Shown here: one piece after another, positions 7,214 to 16,198 of the stretch
Numbering within the stretch: position 1 is the stretch's first letter
Layout: each line of letters begins with the position of its first letter
DNA from: an uncultured Clostridia bacterium
GTDB taxonomy: Bacteria > Bacillota > Clostridia > TANB77 > CAG-508
Assembly: GCA_934169575.1 (NCBI GenBank)
Contig: CAKPOA010000005.1
Coordinates: forward strand, 9,548 to 73,547
Length of the DNA: 64,000 bases
Reading direction: 5' to 3'
Notes under the pieces: generated by a model
The model's database searches: none
The model's input: only the letters and a program-made list of their open reading frames with translations
What the model was told of the DNA's origin: nothing
Position numbers and translations under genes: made by a program

Positions 7214-8704
7214 TTAGTTATTTACTATATTTCTTGTTACAATAAAATTATATAGTAATATTAATGCAATACCCCAAAACATTGTCATTCCAAATGTTAC
7301 AAGTATTGACCATTTTGTAAAACAAAATATAATTGAAATAGCTAATGCAGGTATTACTTTTGCAATCATATTTAAATATTTTTTATTATATGATTTTTTA
7401 TCATCATTTTCTGTTTTTAGTAAATTTATATTAAATACATAATTTAATCCTAGAGCAATAATTATTGCAACAATACTTTCTATAGATATTTGAACATTTG
7501 TATATCTTAATATTAATGAATAAACTGCTACTAAACCGATAAAGCATATTGCTGATATAAATCCTTTTGATTTATATTTTATTATCATATATATTAATAA
7601 AATTCCAAATATAACTAATAAACTAATTATTACTTTATTTATAATATCACTTGAAATATCTGTTGTTACATATTTGTTTTCATTTAATGTATAAGAAATT
7701 GGTAAAGCTCCATTGTCTAATAATATAGCAACTTTTGAAGCAGAGTTAAAATAATCAGATATTTTTGAATTATCTGTAGTTGCAGAATTCATTGTCAAAT
7801 CAATTTTACCATCTTTCATTGGCTCATCAAAACTTGTTGATAATATTTTACTTCCTGAAATCATAAGATCAATTTTACTTTGTTCTTTCTTGTTATCTTC
7901 ACTTGAGCTTTCTTCATCACTTTTATTTGTTTCGTCTGTAGTATTTTCATCTTCAGTTGTATTTGTATCTTCTGTAGTATTTTCATCTTCAGTTGTATTT
8001 GTATTTTCAGTTGTGTTTGTATTTTCTTCTGAAGATGTATCTTCACTACTCTCTTTTAATGTTGCATATTTATTTGTACTTAAATCTTCTAATATTTTTG
8101 TTCCTTCTTTATTTAATTGTATTTCTAAGAAAACAACAGTACCATTTTTTGTTTGGTTATACATTACTTTTGCAGATTTCAAATGGCTATTGTCAATATA
8201 TACTGTTCCATCATTTGAATCTTTAATTTGAAAATCTCCAACTTCTTTTATATTACTAACTATATTATCGGCTTTCTCATCTTCAGGCACTTGAAGATAA
8301 ACTTTTCCACTTTGCTTATCTACACTAATATTATACTCTTCAACACCTAATCCTGCTAATCTTTTTTCAAATATTTTTTGAACTTTATCAAAATTCTCTT
8401 CATTCAATATATCATCACTATTAACTTTTTCCTCAGATTTTGTATATTTATTGCTTTCAATTGTTGAATCATCAATAGAATCTGTATTACCAACAACATT
8501 GCCACTTTCATCTAAAACTTTTGTAGCATTACTTACATCAAATGTAATTTCTCTATATCCAGTTAAATCTTTACTTTTTGCATAATCTTTTACTACATTT
8601 TCCATTTTATTTAATTTTTGGTTATATATTCCTACAAAAGATATTAAACATATTGTAATTATTGCTAAAATTTTTGTAACTAATTTTAATTTTTTATATT
8701 TCAT
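7214..8704 (-). CDS. Divergent SecD-like protein translocase subunit with acidic repeat insert
   Basis: 496 residues. Membrane segment 1 is near residues 9-27. A SecD-type extracytoplasmic domain follows, with FEKRLAGLGVEEYNI, KVYLQVPEDEKAD and LDNGALPISYTL. About five membrane helices follow from residue 350. The D1 motif, normally GLDLxGG, is degenerate (KDLTGYREITF). Residues about 218-277 are a Thr/Glu/Asn-rich low-complexity insert not found in ordinary SecD. SecD and SecF pull exported proteins out of the translocon using the proton gradient. The family call is good; the divergence suggests altered constraints or a second, specialised copy. Confidence 0.75.
   Translation of the reverse strand: MKYKKLKLVTKILAIITICLISFVGIYNQKLNKMENVVKDYAKSKDLTGYREITFDVSNATKVLDESGNVVGNTDSIDDSTIESNKYTKSEEKVNSDDILNEENFDKVQKIFEKRLAGLGVEEYNISVDKQSGKVYLQVPEDEKADNIVSNIKEVGDFQIKDSNDGTVYIDNSHLKSAKVMYNQTKNGTVVFLEIQLNKEGTKILEDLSTNKYATLKESSEDTSSEENTNTTENTNTTEDENTTEDTNTTEDENTTDETNKSDEESSSEDNKKEQSKIDLMISGSKILSTSFDEPMKDGKIDLTMNSATTDNSKISDYFNSASKVAILLDNGALPISYTLNENKYVTTDISSDIINKVIISLLVIFGILLIYMIIKYKSKGFISAICFIGLVAVYSLILRYTNVQISIESIVAIIIALGLNYVFNINLLKTENDDKKSYNKKYLNMIAKVIPALAISIIFCFTKWSILVTFGMTMFWGIALILLYNFIVTRNIVNN
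7930..8046 (-). repeat. In-frame tandem repeat coding for a Thr/Glu/Asn-rich linker in the SecD-like gene
   Basis: Short related units (giving NTTEDE, NTTEDT and variants) repeat in frame. Such low-complexity repeats change length by slippage; the insert faces the outside of the membrane. Confidence 0.75.
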
Positions 8705-9779
8705 TTCTATATTCCTTTCTTGACAAAATACTCTCTAAAGTATTTTCTACATTTTTATTATATTCTCGGACATTAAACGGATTTCTTATGTAATAACCAT
8801 TATTTATAAATTTCTCCATTGATTTATAAATTCCCTCAATATTTTTAGTTGTAACTATACCTCTACCATTTTGAATATCTTCAAAATCAGAAATATTTGT
8901 AGTTATTATAGGTTTATTTAAAATATAGCTTTCTAAAAATACCACTGGATATCCCTCATAATCCGAAGAAAGTACTACACAATTTGAAATTTTGTAATAT
9001 GGATATGGATTTTCTTTTTTTCCAACAAAAATAATTTTATCTTGCAAATTATTTTTGTTAACAATTTTTTTATATTTTTTTGTATCTTTACCATCACCCA
9101 CAAAAATAATTCTAAATTCATAATTTCTATTTTTTAGTTTTTTTGCAGCTCCTATAATTCTTGTTAATTTTTTTTGTTTTTCATCATGTCTTCCCACATT
9201 TAAAAAAGTAACAATATTGGGATCATATTTAAGATTTATTTTTTCCTCAGATTGTTTGTATATTTTGTTATAATTAATCAAATTATTACAATAATAAGTA
9301 TTTTTCTGTTCAGGAAATACACTTAAAAAAGTTTTTTGAGCTTGTTTTGAAACAAATACAATTTTAGAAAAATAATCATAATATAATTTCTCAAAAAATT
9401 CTTTTACTTTTGATTTATTTCCATCAAATAAACTTAAATAATCTGCATGGCACCATAAAATAGAATTTTTAGATGCCATTCTTGCAACAAAAGAACCAGA
9501 TTTTAAATATGTTGCAAATGATATTGATGTATCAAATTTATTATAATATTTAAATAAAAAACCTAATCTATTAAACAAATTTACAATTTTAAACCTGCTG
9601 GGTGTATAGCAAACAATTTTGACTTTATCACTTATTTCATCTAAAAGCTCTCCTTTTTTTTCTTCAAGAATTAATGTAACATCATAATTATTTGCTATAA
9701 GATAATTGATTAAGTTAATCAATGCTTTTTCTATCCCACCTATTTTTAAATCTCTTGCTGAAAGTAAAATTTTATTCAC
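8694..9779 (-). CDS. Glycosyltransferase, GT4 family (GT-B fold)
   Basis: 361 residues. The N-terminal half reads SARDLKIGGIEKALINLINYL, typical of the acceptor domain. The C-terminal half carries FLNVGRHDEKQKKLTRII and the nucleotide-sugar motif SSDYEGYPVVFLESY (the EX7E-like region) of retaining GT4 enzymes. It probably adds a sugar to a cell-surface glycan or glycolipid at the inner face of the membrane. Donor and acceptor cannot be read from the sequence; galE immediately upstream makes a UDP-hexose donor plausible. The start is GTG behind AAAGGG. It overlaps the secD-like gene by 11 bp. Confidence 0.88.
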   Translation of the reverse strand: MNKILLSARDLKIGGIEKALINLINYLIANNYDVTLILEEKKGELLDEISDKVKIVCYTPSRFKIVNLFNRLGFLFKYYNKFDTSISFATYLKSGSFVARMASKNSILWCHADYLSLFDGNKSKVKEFFEKLYYDYFSKIVFVSKQAQKTFLSVFPEQKNTYYCNNLINYNKIYKQSEEKINLKYDPNIVTFLNVGRHDEKQKKLTRIIGAAKKLKNRNYEFRIIFVGDGKDTKKYKKIVNKNNLQDKIIFVGKKENPYPYYKISNCVVLSSDYEGYPVVFLESYILNKPIITTNISDFEDIQNGRGIVTTKNIEGIYKSMEKFINNGYYIRNPFNVREYNKNVENTLESILSRKEYRNEI

Positions 9780-9829
9780 ATCTATCCCTTTAATATATCA
9801 TATTTAGATTTTAGGAGCAATCTATAAAC

Positions 9830-10849
9830 CTATCTTTTTAGTTTATTCATTTGTTCAACATAATTCCATGAATCACGACACATATCTTCTAATGTTTTTT
9901 CTGCAACCCATCCTAATTCTTCTTTAGCCTTTGTTGGATCTGCAAAACATATTGCCAAATCTCCAGGTCTTCTACCTACAATTTCATATGGTACATCTAT
10001 ATTATTTACTTCTTCAAATGCTTTTACTATTTCAAGAACAGTATATGGTGTTCCAGTTCCAAGATTATATATATATATGCCAGATTTTTCCTTTTCTAAT
10101 TTTTCTAATGCTTTTAAATGTCCTTTTGCTAAATCTACAACATGTATATAATCTCTAGCACCTGTACCATCTTTTGTACCTTCATAATCATTTCCAAAAA
10201 CATTAAGATGATCTAATTCTCTATTTGCAACTTTCATTATATATGGCATTAAATTATTAGGTATTCCTTGTGGTTCTTCTCCAATTAATCCACTTTCATG
10301 TGCACCAATAGGATTAAAATATCTCAAAATTGCTATATTCCATTCATTATCTGCTTTATAAACATCTTCTAATATAACTTCAATCATTGATTTAGTTGTT
10401 CCATATGGATTAGTAGTTTCTCCTCTTTTCATATTTTCTGTATATTGATAACTATCTTGTATTCCATAAATTGTAGCTGATGAACTAAATACAAATTTTT
10501 TGACATTATATTTTTCCATAGTTTGTAATAGAACAATTAATCCTGAAACATTATTATAATAATATTTCAAAGGTAATTTAGAAGATTCTCCAACAGCTTT
10601 AAATCCTGCAAAATTCATTACAACATCAATTTTATTTTCTTCAAAAACCTTTTCAAGCTTTTGCCTTTCTAAATAATTTATTTCATAAAATTTAAAATCT
10701 TTACCTGTTATTTTTTTTATTCTTTCTAAAACATCTGGTTTACTATTTGAAAAATCATCAATTATTACAACATCTTTTCCAGAATTTAAAAGTTCCACAA
10801 CAGTATGACTTCCTATATATCCTGCCCCTCCAGTTACTAATATTGACAT
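9830..10849 (-). CDS. galE: UDP-glucose 4-epimerase
   Basis: An extended short-chain dehydrogenase of 339 residues. The NAD-binding motif GGAGYIGSH lies at residues 7-15. The catalytic YxxxK is in NPYGTTKSM near 150, and RYFNPIGAHESGLIGE is typical of GalE. It interconverts UDP-glucose and UDP-galactose, supplying galactose for surface polysaccharide or feeding galactose catabolism. It lies 16 bp after gatB and precedes the glycosyltransferase, so a glycan-synthesis role is more likely here than the Leloir pathway (no galK or galT nearby). Confidence 0.95.
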   Translation of the reverse strand: MSILVTGGAGYIGSHTVVELLNSGKDVVIIDDFSNSKPDVLERIKKITGKDFKFYEINYLERQKLEKVFEENKIDVVMNFAGFKAVGESSKLPLKYYYNNVSGLIVLLQTMEKYNVKKFVFSSSATIYGIQDSYQYTENMKRGETTNPYGTTKSMIEVILEDVYKADNEWNIAILRYFNPIGAHESGLIGEEPQGIPNNLMPYIMKVANRELDHLNVFGNDYEGTKDGTGARDYIHVVDLAKGHLKALEKLEKEKSGIYIYNLGTGTPYTVLEIVKAFEEVNNIDVPYEIVGRRPGDLAICFADPTKAKEELGWVAEKTLEDMCRDSWNYVEQMNKLKR

Positions 10850-10865
10850 AAAGTTACCACCTTTC

Positions 10866-12305
10866 TTATTTTTTTAGTTCCTTAATAAATAATTTATTTA
10901 ATAATTGAGGATTAGCTTTTCCTTTTGTAGCTTTCATAGCTTGACCTACTAAAAATCCTAATGCTTTTTCTTTTCCTGCTTTAAAATCAGCTACAGATTG
11001 AGGATTTGCATTTAATATTTGAATAACAACTTCTTTTATAGCACTTTCATCAGAAATTTGAGCCCAACCTTTTTCTTTAACAATATCTTCTGGTTCTCTT
11101 GGATTTTCAAACAATTCCTCAATAACCTTTTTTCCAATACTTGAACTAATTGTGCCTTTATCAATAATCATTACTAAATGTGCTAATTGTTCAGCAGTAA
11201 AAGGTATTTGAGATGGTTCTATCTCTTTTTCATTTAAAATTCTTGATATATCAGAAATTATCCAATTACTTACAGCTTTATAGTTTCCACATATTTCAGA
11301 TGCTTTTTCAAATAAATCTGATAAGAATTTTGATGCAACTATAATTTTTGTATCTTTTTCACTTAATTTATATTTGTTTAAATATCTTTCTCTTCTACTT
11401 TCTGGTAATTCTGGCAAATTATTTTTTATATTTTCAATATATTCATCAGGCAATTTTATTGCAACTAAATCTGGTTCTGGGAAATATCTGTAATCTTGAG
11501 CATCTTCTTTATCTCTCATAACAAATGTCTTTCCAGATACATCATCCCATCTTAAAGATTCTTGTTCTACTTGTTTACCATCTTCTATTAAATCAATTTG
11601 TCTATCTATTTCATATTCAATTCCTCTTGTGATACTTCTAAAAGAGTTCATATTTTTCATTTCTGTACGTGTACCAAGTTTTGTATCATCAACTTTTTTT
11701 ACAGAAACATTGACATCTGCTCTAAATGATCCTTCTTGCATTTTGCAATCAGAAACTTCTATATATTCTAATATAGATTTTAATTTTCTTAAATATGCTT
11801 CAACTTCTTCACTTGATGATAAATCTGGTTCAGAAACAATTTCTATAAGTGGTACACCAGCTCTGTTTAAATCAACTAAACTTCCTCCTCCAAAATCATC
11901 ATGATTTAATTTTCCAGCATCTTCTTCAATGTGAATTCTTAAAATTCTTATTTTCTTTTTACCATTTTTTGTATCTATTTCAATATATCCATGTTCACAT
12001 AAAGGTTTATCAAACTGAGATATTTGATATGATTTTGGTAAATCTGGATAATAATAATTTTTTCTATCATTTTTACTATTTTTAGAAATTGTACAATTTG
12101 TAGCCAATCCAGCTTTTACTGCATATTCAACCACTTTCTCATTTAAAACTGGTAATGTACCTGGCATTGCCATACAAATTGGACAAGTATTTGTATTTGG
12201 TGCTGCTCCAAATGTTGTTGGACAACTACAAAATATTTTTGTTTTTGTAGATAATTCTGCGTGTACTTCAAGTCCTATTACTGATTCATATTTTTCTCTT
12301 GACAT
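10866..12305 (-). CDS. gatB: Aspartyl/glutamyl-tRNA amidotransferase subunit B
   Basis: 479 residues, with the GatB start YESVIGLEVHAEL, the zinc-site cysteines in FCSCPTTFG and NTCPICMAMPG, and a C-terminal YqeY-like tRNA-binding tail (GQAMKATKGKANPQ). GatB phosphorylates the misacylated Asp-tRNA(Asn) or Glu-tRNA(Gln) and binds the tRNA within GatCAB. It follows gatA after 18 bp. Together with the co-transcribed aspS this supports indirect Asn-tRNA synthesis by a non-discriminating AspRS, though discrimination cannot be read directly. Confidence 0.97.
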   Translation of the reverse strand: MSREKYESVIGLEVHAELSTKTKIFCSCPTTFGAAPNTNTCPICMAMPGTLPVLNEKVVEYAVKAGLATNCTISKNSKNDRKNYYYPDLPKSYQISQFDKPLCEHGYIEIDTKNGKKKIRILRIHIEEDAGKLNHDDFGGGSLVDLNRAGVPLIEIVSEPDLSSSEEVEAYLRKLKSILEYIEVSDCKMQEGSFRADVNVSVKKVDDTKLGTRTEMKNMNSFRSITRGIEYEIDRQIDLIEDGKQVEQESLRWDDVSGKTFVMRDKEDAQDYRYFPEPDLVAIKLPDEYIENIKNNLPELPESRRERYLNKYKLSEKDTKIIVASKFLSDLFEKASEICGNYKAVSNWIISDISRILNEKEIEPSQIPFTAEQLAHLVMIIDKGTISSSIGKKVIEELFENPREPEDIVKEKGWAQISDESAIKEVVIQILNANPQSVADFKAGKEKALGFLVGQAMKATKGKANPQLLNKLFIKELKK

Positions 12306-12323
12306 AATTTTTCCTTTCCGAAT

Positions 12324-13796
12324 TTATTTTTTAAATTCTGGTTTATATTTTTCTCTAAATTTAAATTCTTTTTCAAAAGCATAAGCTGTATTAAGAATTT
12401 TTTCTTCCTGAAATTTATTTCCAATAATTTGCATTCCAATTGGCATTCCATCACTATCAACACCACAAGGAATAGATATGCCTGGAAGTCCTGCAATATT
12501 TACAGAAACTGTACAAATATCTGCTAAATACATTTCTAAAGGATTTCCTGATTTTTCTCCTATTCCAAATGCAACAGTTGGTGAAGTTGGAACAAGAATA
12601 ACATCATATTTTTCAAATCCTTTATTAAATTCATTTACAACCATTGTACGAACTTGTTGAGCTTTTTTGTAATATGCATCATAATAACCAGATGATAATA
12701 CATAAGTACCAAGAATAATTCTTCTTTTTACTTCATCTCCAAATCCTTCGCTTCTAGATTTTTTATATAACTCTTTTAAATTTTTATATTCTTTTGCTCT
12801 ATAAGTATATCTTATACCATCAAATCTTCCAAGGTTTGAACTTGCTTCAGCACATGCAATTATATAATAAGTTGCTAATGAATATTTTGCAACATCTAAC
12901 GAAAATTCTTCAACCTCTGCCCCTAAATTTTTATAAACTTCAATTGCATTTTCTAAAGATTTTTTCACCTCTGGATTTATTCCTTCTCCAAAAAATTCTT
13001 TAGCAATTCCAATTTTTATTCCTTTTACATTTCCATTAAGTACTGATACATAATCTTTTTTAGGAACATTTGCAGATGTAGTATCTTTTTTATCATGACC
13101 TGCTATTAAATTTAATAACATAGCAGCATCTTTTACATCTTTAGTTATTGGTCCTATTTGGTCAAGTGATGATGCAAATGCAACTAAACCATATCTTGAA
13201 ACTAAACCATATGTTGGTTTTAATCCAACTACACCACAAAAACTTGCAGGTTGTCTAATTGATCCACCAGTATCACTTCCTAATGCCCATGGTACCATAT
13301 TACTTGCAACAGCAGCTGCACTTCCTCCAGAAGATCCTCCAGGAACTTTAGATAAATTCCATGGGTTTCTAGTTTTCTTAAAATATGATGTTTCTGTAGA
13401 ACCACCCATTGCAAATTCATCCATATTTAATTTTCCCAAATTAATAATATTTTCATTATTTAATTTTTCAATAACTGTAGCATTATATGGTGATATAAAA
13501 TTTTCAAGCATTTTTGAACTGCATGTTGTTTTGGTTCCTTTTGTGCAAATATTATCTTTTATACCTATTGGTATACCTGCAAACTCACCTTTTAATTCAC
13601 CATTTTTCAATTTTTCTTCTATCTCTTCGGCTTTTTTTTGTGCTTCATCTGTAAATGTTGTAATAAAAGCTTGAACCTCAGGTTCTTTTTCATTTATTCT
13701 ATTTATATATGCTTCATTTATCTGTTTGATTGTAATTTCTTTATTTGCCAATTTTTCTTGTAATTCATGTACAGTTAAATCTGTTAAATCGCCCAT
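12324..13796 (-). CDS. gatA: Aspartyl/glutamyl-tRNA amidotransferase subunit A
   Basis: An amidase-signature enzyme of 490 residues that releases ammonia from glutamine for GatB. The Ser-Ser-Lys catalytic system is visible: K in IGIKDNICTKG (near 78) and the glycine/serine motif GGSSGGSAAAVAS, with SDTGGSIRQPASFCG containing the catalytic serines. Length and order (gatC-gatA-gatB) match the standard Gram-positive operon. It starts 15 bp after gatC. Confidence 0.97.
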   Translation of the reverse strand: MGDLTDLTVHELQEKLANKEITIKQINEAYINRINEKEPEVQAFITTFTDEAQKKAEEIEEKLKNGELKGEFAGIPIGIKDNICTKGTKTTCSSKMLENFISPYNATVIEKLNNENIINLGKLNMDEFAMGGSTETSYFKKTRNPWNLSKVPGGSSGGSAAAVASNMVPWALGSDTGGSIRQPASFCGVVGLKPTYGLVSRYGLVAFASSLDQIGPITKDVKDAAMLLNLIAGHDKKDTTSANVPKKDYVSVLNGNVKGIKIGIAKEFFGEGINPEVKKSLENAIEVYKNLGAEVEEFSLDVAKYSLATYYIIACAEASSNLGRFDGIRYTYRAKEYKNLKELYKKSRSEGFGDEVKRRIILGTYVLSSGYYDAYYKKAQQVRTMVVNEFNKGFEKYDVILVPTSPTVAFGIGEKSGNPLEMYLADICTVSVNIAGLPGISIPCGVDSDGMPIGMQIIGNKFQEEKILNTAYAFEKEFKFREKYKPEFKK

Positions 13797-13811
13797 TTTT
13801 CTTCCTCCTTA

Positions 13812-14096
13812 TTATAAAACTTTTGGTATTTTAAACATATTTGATTCTTTACTTACAGCATTTTGTAATAAAGCTTCATTATCTTCAAATACTTCAACTT
13901 CATCTTTTCTAAATACATTTTTTGCTTCATTTGCACCAATTGTAACATCTAGACCTTCTACAGGTGCATTATTTACAATATTTGCAAAATCTAAAATTTC
14001 TTCCAAATTTCCTAAATATTTATCTATTTCATTTTCTTTTAGTTCTAATTGCGCTAAATTTGCAATGTGTAATAGTTCTTCTTTACTTACTTTCAT
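13812..14096 (-). CDS. gatC: Aspartyl/glutamyl-tRNA amidotransferase subunit C
   Basis: A short subunit of 94 residues (start KVSKEELLHIANLAQLEL) that wraps around GatA and stabilises the GatCAB complex. The ATG at 14096 is nine bases after AGGAAAG and is preferred to a TTG two codons earlier. It lies between aspS and gatA in the operon. Confidence 0.95.
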   Translation of the reverse strand: MKVSKEELLHIANLAQLELKENEIDKYLGNLEEILDFANIVNNAPVEGLDVTIGANEAKNVFRKDEVEVFEDNEALLQNAVSKESNMFKIPKVL

Positions 14097-14132
14097 TTTC
14101 AATCACTTTCCTTTCTTTTTCAAATATGCCTT

Positions 14133-15890
14133 CTATTCTTTTTCAATACTAATATGAACTTCTCTTAATTGTTCTCTGCTAACACCACCAGGTGCTCCCA
14201 TCATAACATCTTCAGCTCTACTATTTAATGGAAAAGCAATTACTTCACGAATTGTTTCTGCATTAGTTAAAATCATTAACATTCTATCAAAACCAGGTGC
14301 TATACCAGCATGTGGAGGAGCTCCAAATTGGAATGCATTAAATAATGCTCCAAATTTTGTTTCAATATCTTGTTTTGTATATCCAACTTTTTCAAATGCT
14401 TTTATCATTATATCAATATCATGATTTCTTACAGCACCAGATGCAAGTTCTATACCATTACATACTATATCATATTGATAAGCTAAAATTTCTAATGGAT
14501 TTTGATTTTCTAAAGCTTCCATTCCCCCTTGTGGCATTGAAAATGGATTATGCGAAAAGTCTATTTTTTCTTCATCATTTATTTCATACATTGGAAAATC
14601 AACAATCCAGCAAAATTCAACTCTATTTTCATCTATTAATCCTAATCTTTTACCAAGTTCATCTCTAATTTGACCTGCAAGTCTTTCGACAACTCCAGGA
14701 ACTTCTGCAATAAAGAATAAACAATCTCCAGGTTTTGAATTTGTTCTTTTAAGCATTTCAATTCTTGCATCATCTGGAATAAGTTTTGCAATTGGTCCTT
14801 GGAAACTTTCATCTTCCATAATTCTAAGCCATGCTAGTCCTTTTGCTTTCAAATCTTTTATTGCATAATCTGTCATTCCTTCAAAGAAACTACGTGGTTG
14901 ATCTGCAACATCATGTGTTGAAATTATTCTTACTATTTTTCCAGCAAATGCTCTTAAATCTATATTTTCAAAAACATCTGTTACATCTACTATTTCTAAT
15001 GGATTTCTCAAATCTGGTTTATCTGTTCCATATTTTAACATAGCATCTCTATATTTAATTCTTGGAAACGGATATTTTGTAACTTTTTTATCTGAAAATT
15101 TTGTAAATGTGTTATACATAACCGGCTCTATTACAGAAAAAACATCTTCTTGTGTTGCATATGCCATTTCCATATCTAATTGATAAAATTCACCAGGAGC
15201 TCTATCTGCTCTTGCATCTTCATCTCTAAAACATGGTGCAATTTGAAAATATTTATCAATTCCAGATACCATTAACAATTGTTTAAATTGTTGTGGTGCT
15301 TGAGGAAGAGCATAAAATTTTCCTTTATGAACCCTACTTGGTACTAAATAATCTCTAGCACCCTCTGGTGATGAACTTGTAAGTATTGGTGTCTGAACTT
15401 CTAAAAATCCTTGTTTTATCATTTCTTGTCTTAAAAACTGTAATACTTTAGCTCTTAATATTAAATTTTGTTTTAATTTATCACTTCTTAAATCTAAAAA
15501 CCTATATTTTAATCTTAAATCTTCTCGGATATCTTGATTACTATTTACCTCAAATGGTAAATTTTTTGTTCTTTTTCCTAAAATTTTTATTTCTTCAATA
15601 AAAATTTCAACTTTCCCTGTTTTTATTTTTAAATTTACTGTGTCTTCACTTCTTTTTCTAACTGTTCCATATACTGTTACAGATGATTCTAATGGAATAT
15701 GTGATGCAAAATCCACATCTTCTGCATCAGCAGATGTTACAACTTGTGTAATTCCATACATATCTCTAATATCTAAAAATACCACTCCACCTAAATCACG
15801 AATTGTATCTACAAACCCAGCAATTCTAACTTTTTTTCCAACATCCTCTAAACTTATTTCATCACATTTATGTGTTCTGTATTCTTCCAT
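14133..15890 (-). CDS. aspS: Aspartyl-tRNA synthetase, bacterial type
   Basis: A class II synthetase of 585 residues: N-terminal OB-fold anticodon domain (about 1-110), catalytic core with motif 2 (APCFRDEDARADRAPGEFYQ) and motif 3 (GFDRMLMILT), and the bacterial GAD insertion between. It charges Asp onto tRNA(Asp). With gatCAB downstream it may also misacylate tRNA(Asn). The gene begins after a T-box leader and a GGGGGT ribosome site, so expression is expected to follow uncharged tRNA levels. It is the first gene of a long collinear unit. Confidence 0.97.
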   Translation of the reverse strand: MEEYRTHKCDEISLEDVGKKVRIAGFVDTIRDLGGVVFLDIRDMYGITQVVTSADAEDVDFASHIPLESSVTVYGTVRKRSEDTVNLKIKTGKVEIFIEEIKILGKRTKNLPFEVNSNQDIREDLRLKYRFLDLRSDKLKQNLILRAKVLQFLRQEMIKQGFLEVQTPILTSSSPEGARDYLVPSRVHKGKFYALPQAPQQFKQLLMVSGIDKYFQIAPCFRDEDARADRAPGEFYQLDMEMAYATQEDVFSVIEPVMYNTFTKFSDKKVTKYPFPRIKYRDAMLKYGTDKPDLRNPLEIVDVTDVFENIDLRAFAGKIVRIISTHDVADQPRSFFEGMTDYAIKDLKAKGLAWLRIMEDESFQGPIAKLIPDDARIEMLKRTNSKPGDCLFFIAEVPGVVERLAGQIRDELGKRLGLIDENRVEFCWIVDFPMYEINDEEKIDFSHNPFSMPQGGMEALENQNPLEILAYQYDIVCNGIELASGAVRNHDIDIMIKAFEKVGYTKQDIETKFGALFNAFQFGAPPHAGIAPGFDRMLMILTNAETIREVIAFPLNSRAEDVMMGAPGGVSREQLREVHISIEKE

Positions 15891-15931
15891 TTTTACCCCC
15901 TAAAAATTATATTTTGCATATGGCTTTCAAA

Positions 15932-16152
15932 ATACAAAAAAAGCCCACTGCATCAATGCAGGGACGAATATATATCCGCGGTGCCACCCTAACTTGAAAA
16001 TTTTACATTCTAAAATTTTCCACTTTAAATCTATTTGCTCAAATGTGTTTCGATTATTATGTTTTCTAAAAGGGTTTCCAGCCTCGACCCTTACTCTCTA
16101 TTAGTAACCTTTAATATCTTTGCATTCTCATCGCATTTCTTATTTTATTATC
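15932..16152 (-). promoter_or_regulatory. T-box riboswitch leader of the aspS-gatCAB unit
   Basis: On the minus strand the canonical T-box sequence AGGGTGGCACCGCGG occupies 15990-15976. It is followed by a terminator hairpin (15944-15964) and a run of seven T. Further 5' are the AGAGAG loop and the CTGGAAACCC element of stem I (about 16065-16105). The leader senses uncharged tRNA and switches terminator to antiterminator. I could not fix the specifier codon by eye (Asp GAC/GAU or Asn AAC/AAU expected). Confidence 0.93.
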
Positions 16153-16158
16153 TTTCCT

Positions 16159-16188
16159 ATTATAATACTTTTTTATTCACTTTGTCAA
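16159..16188 (-). promoter_or_regulatory. Sigma-A-type promoter of the T-box operon
   Basis: Minus-strand TTGACA (16188-16183) and TATAAT (16164-16159) with an 18-bp spacer, both perfect consensus. It lies in the gap between the kinase stop codon and the T-box leader, so the aspS unit has its own start. Confidence 0.85.
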
Positions 16189-16198
16189 GGAATTTTCT

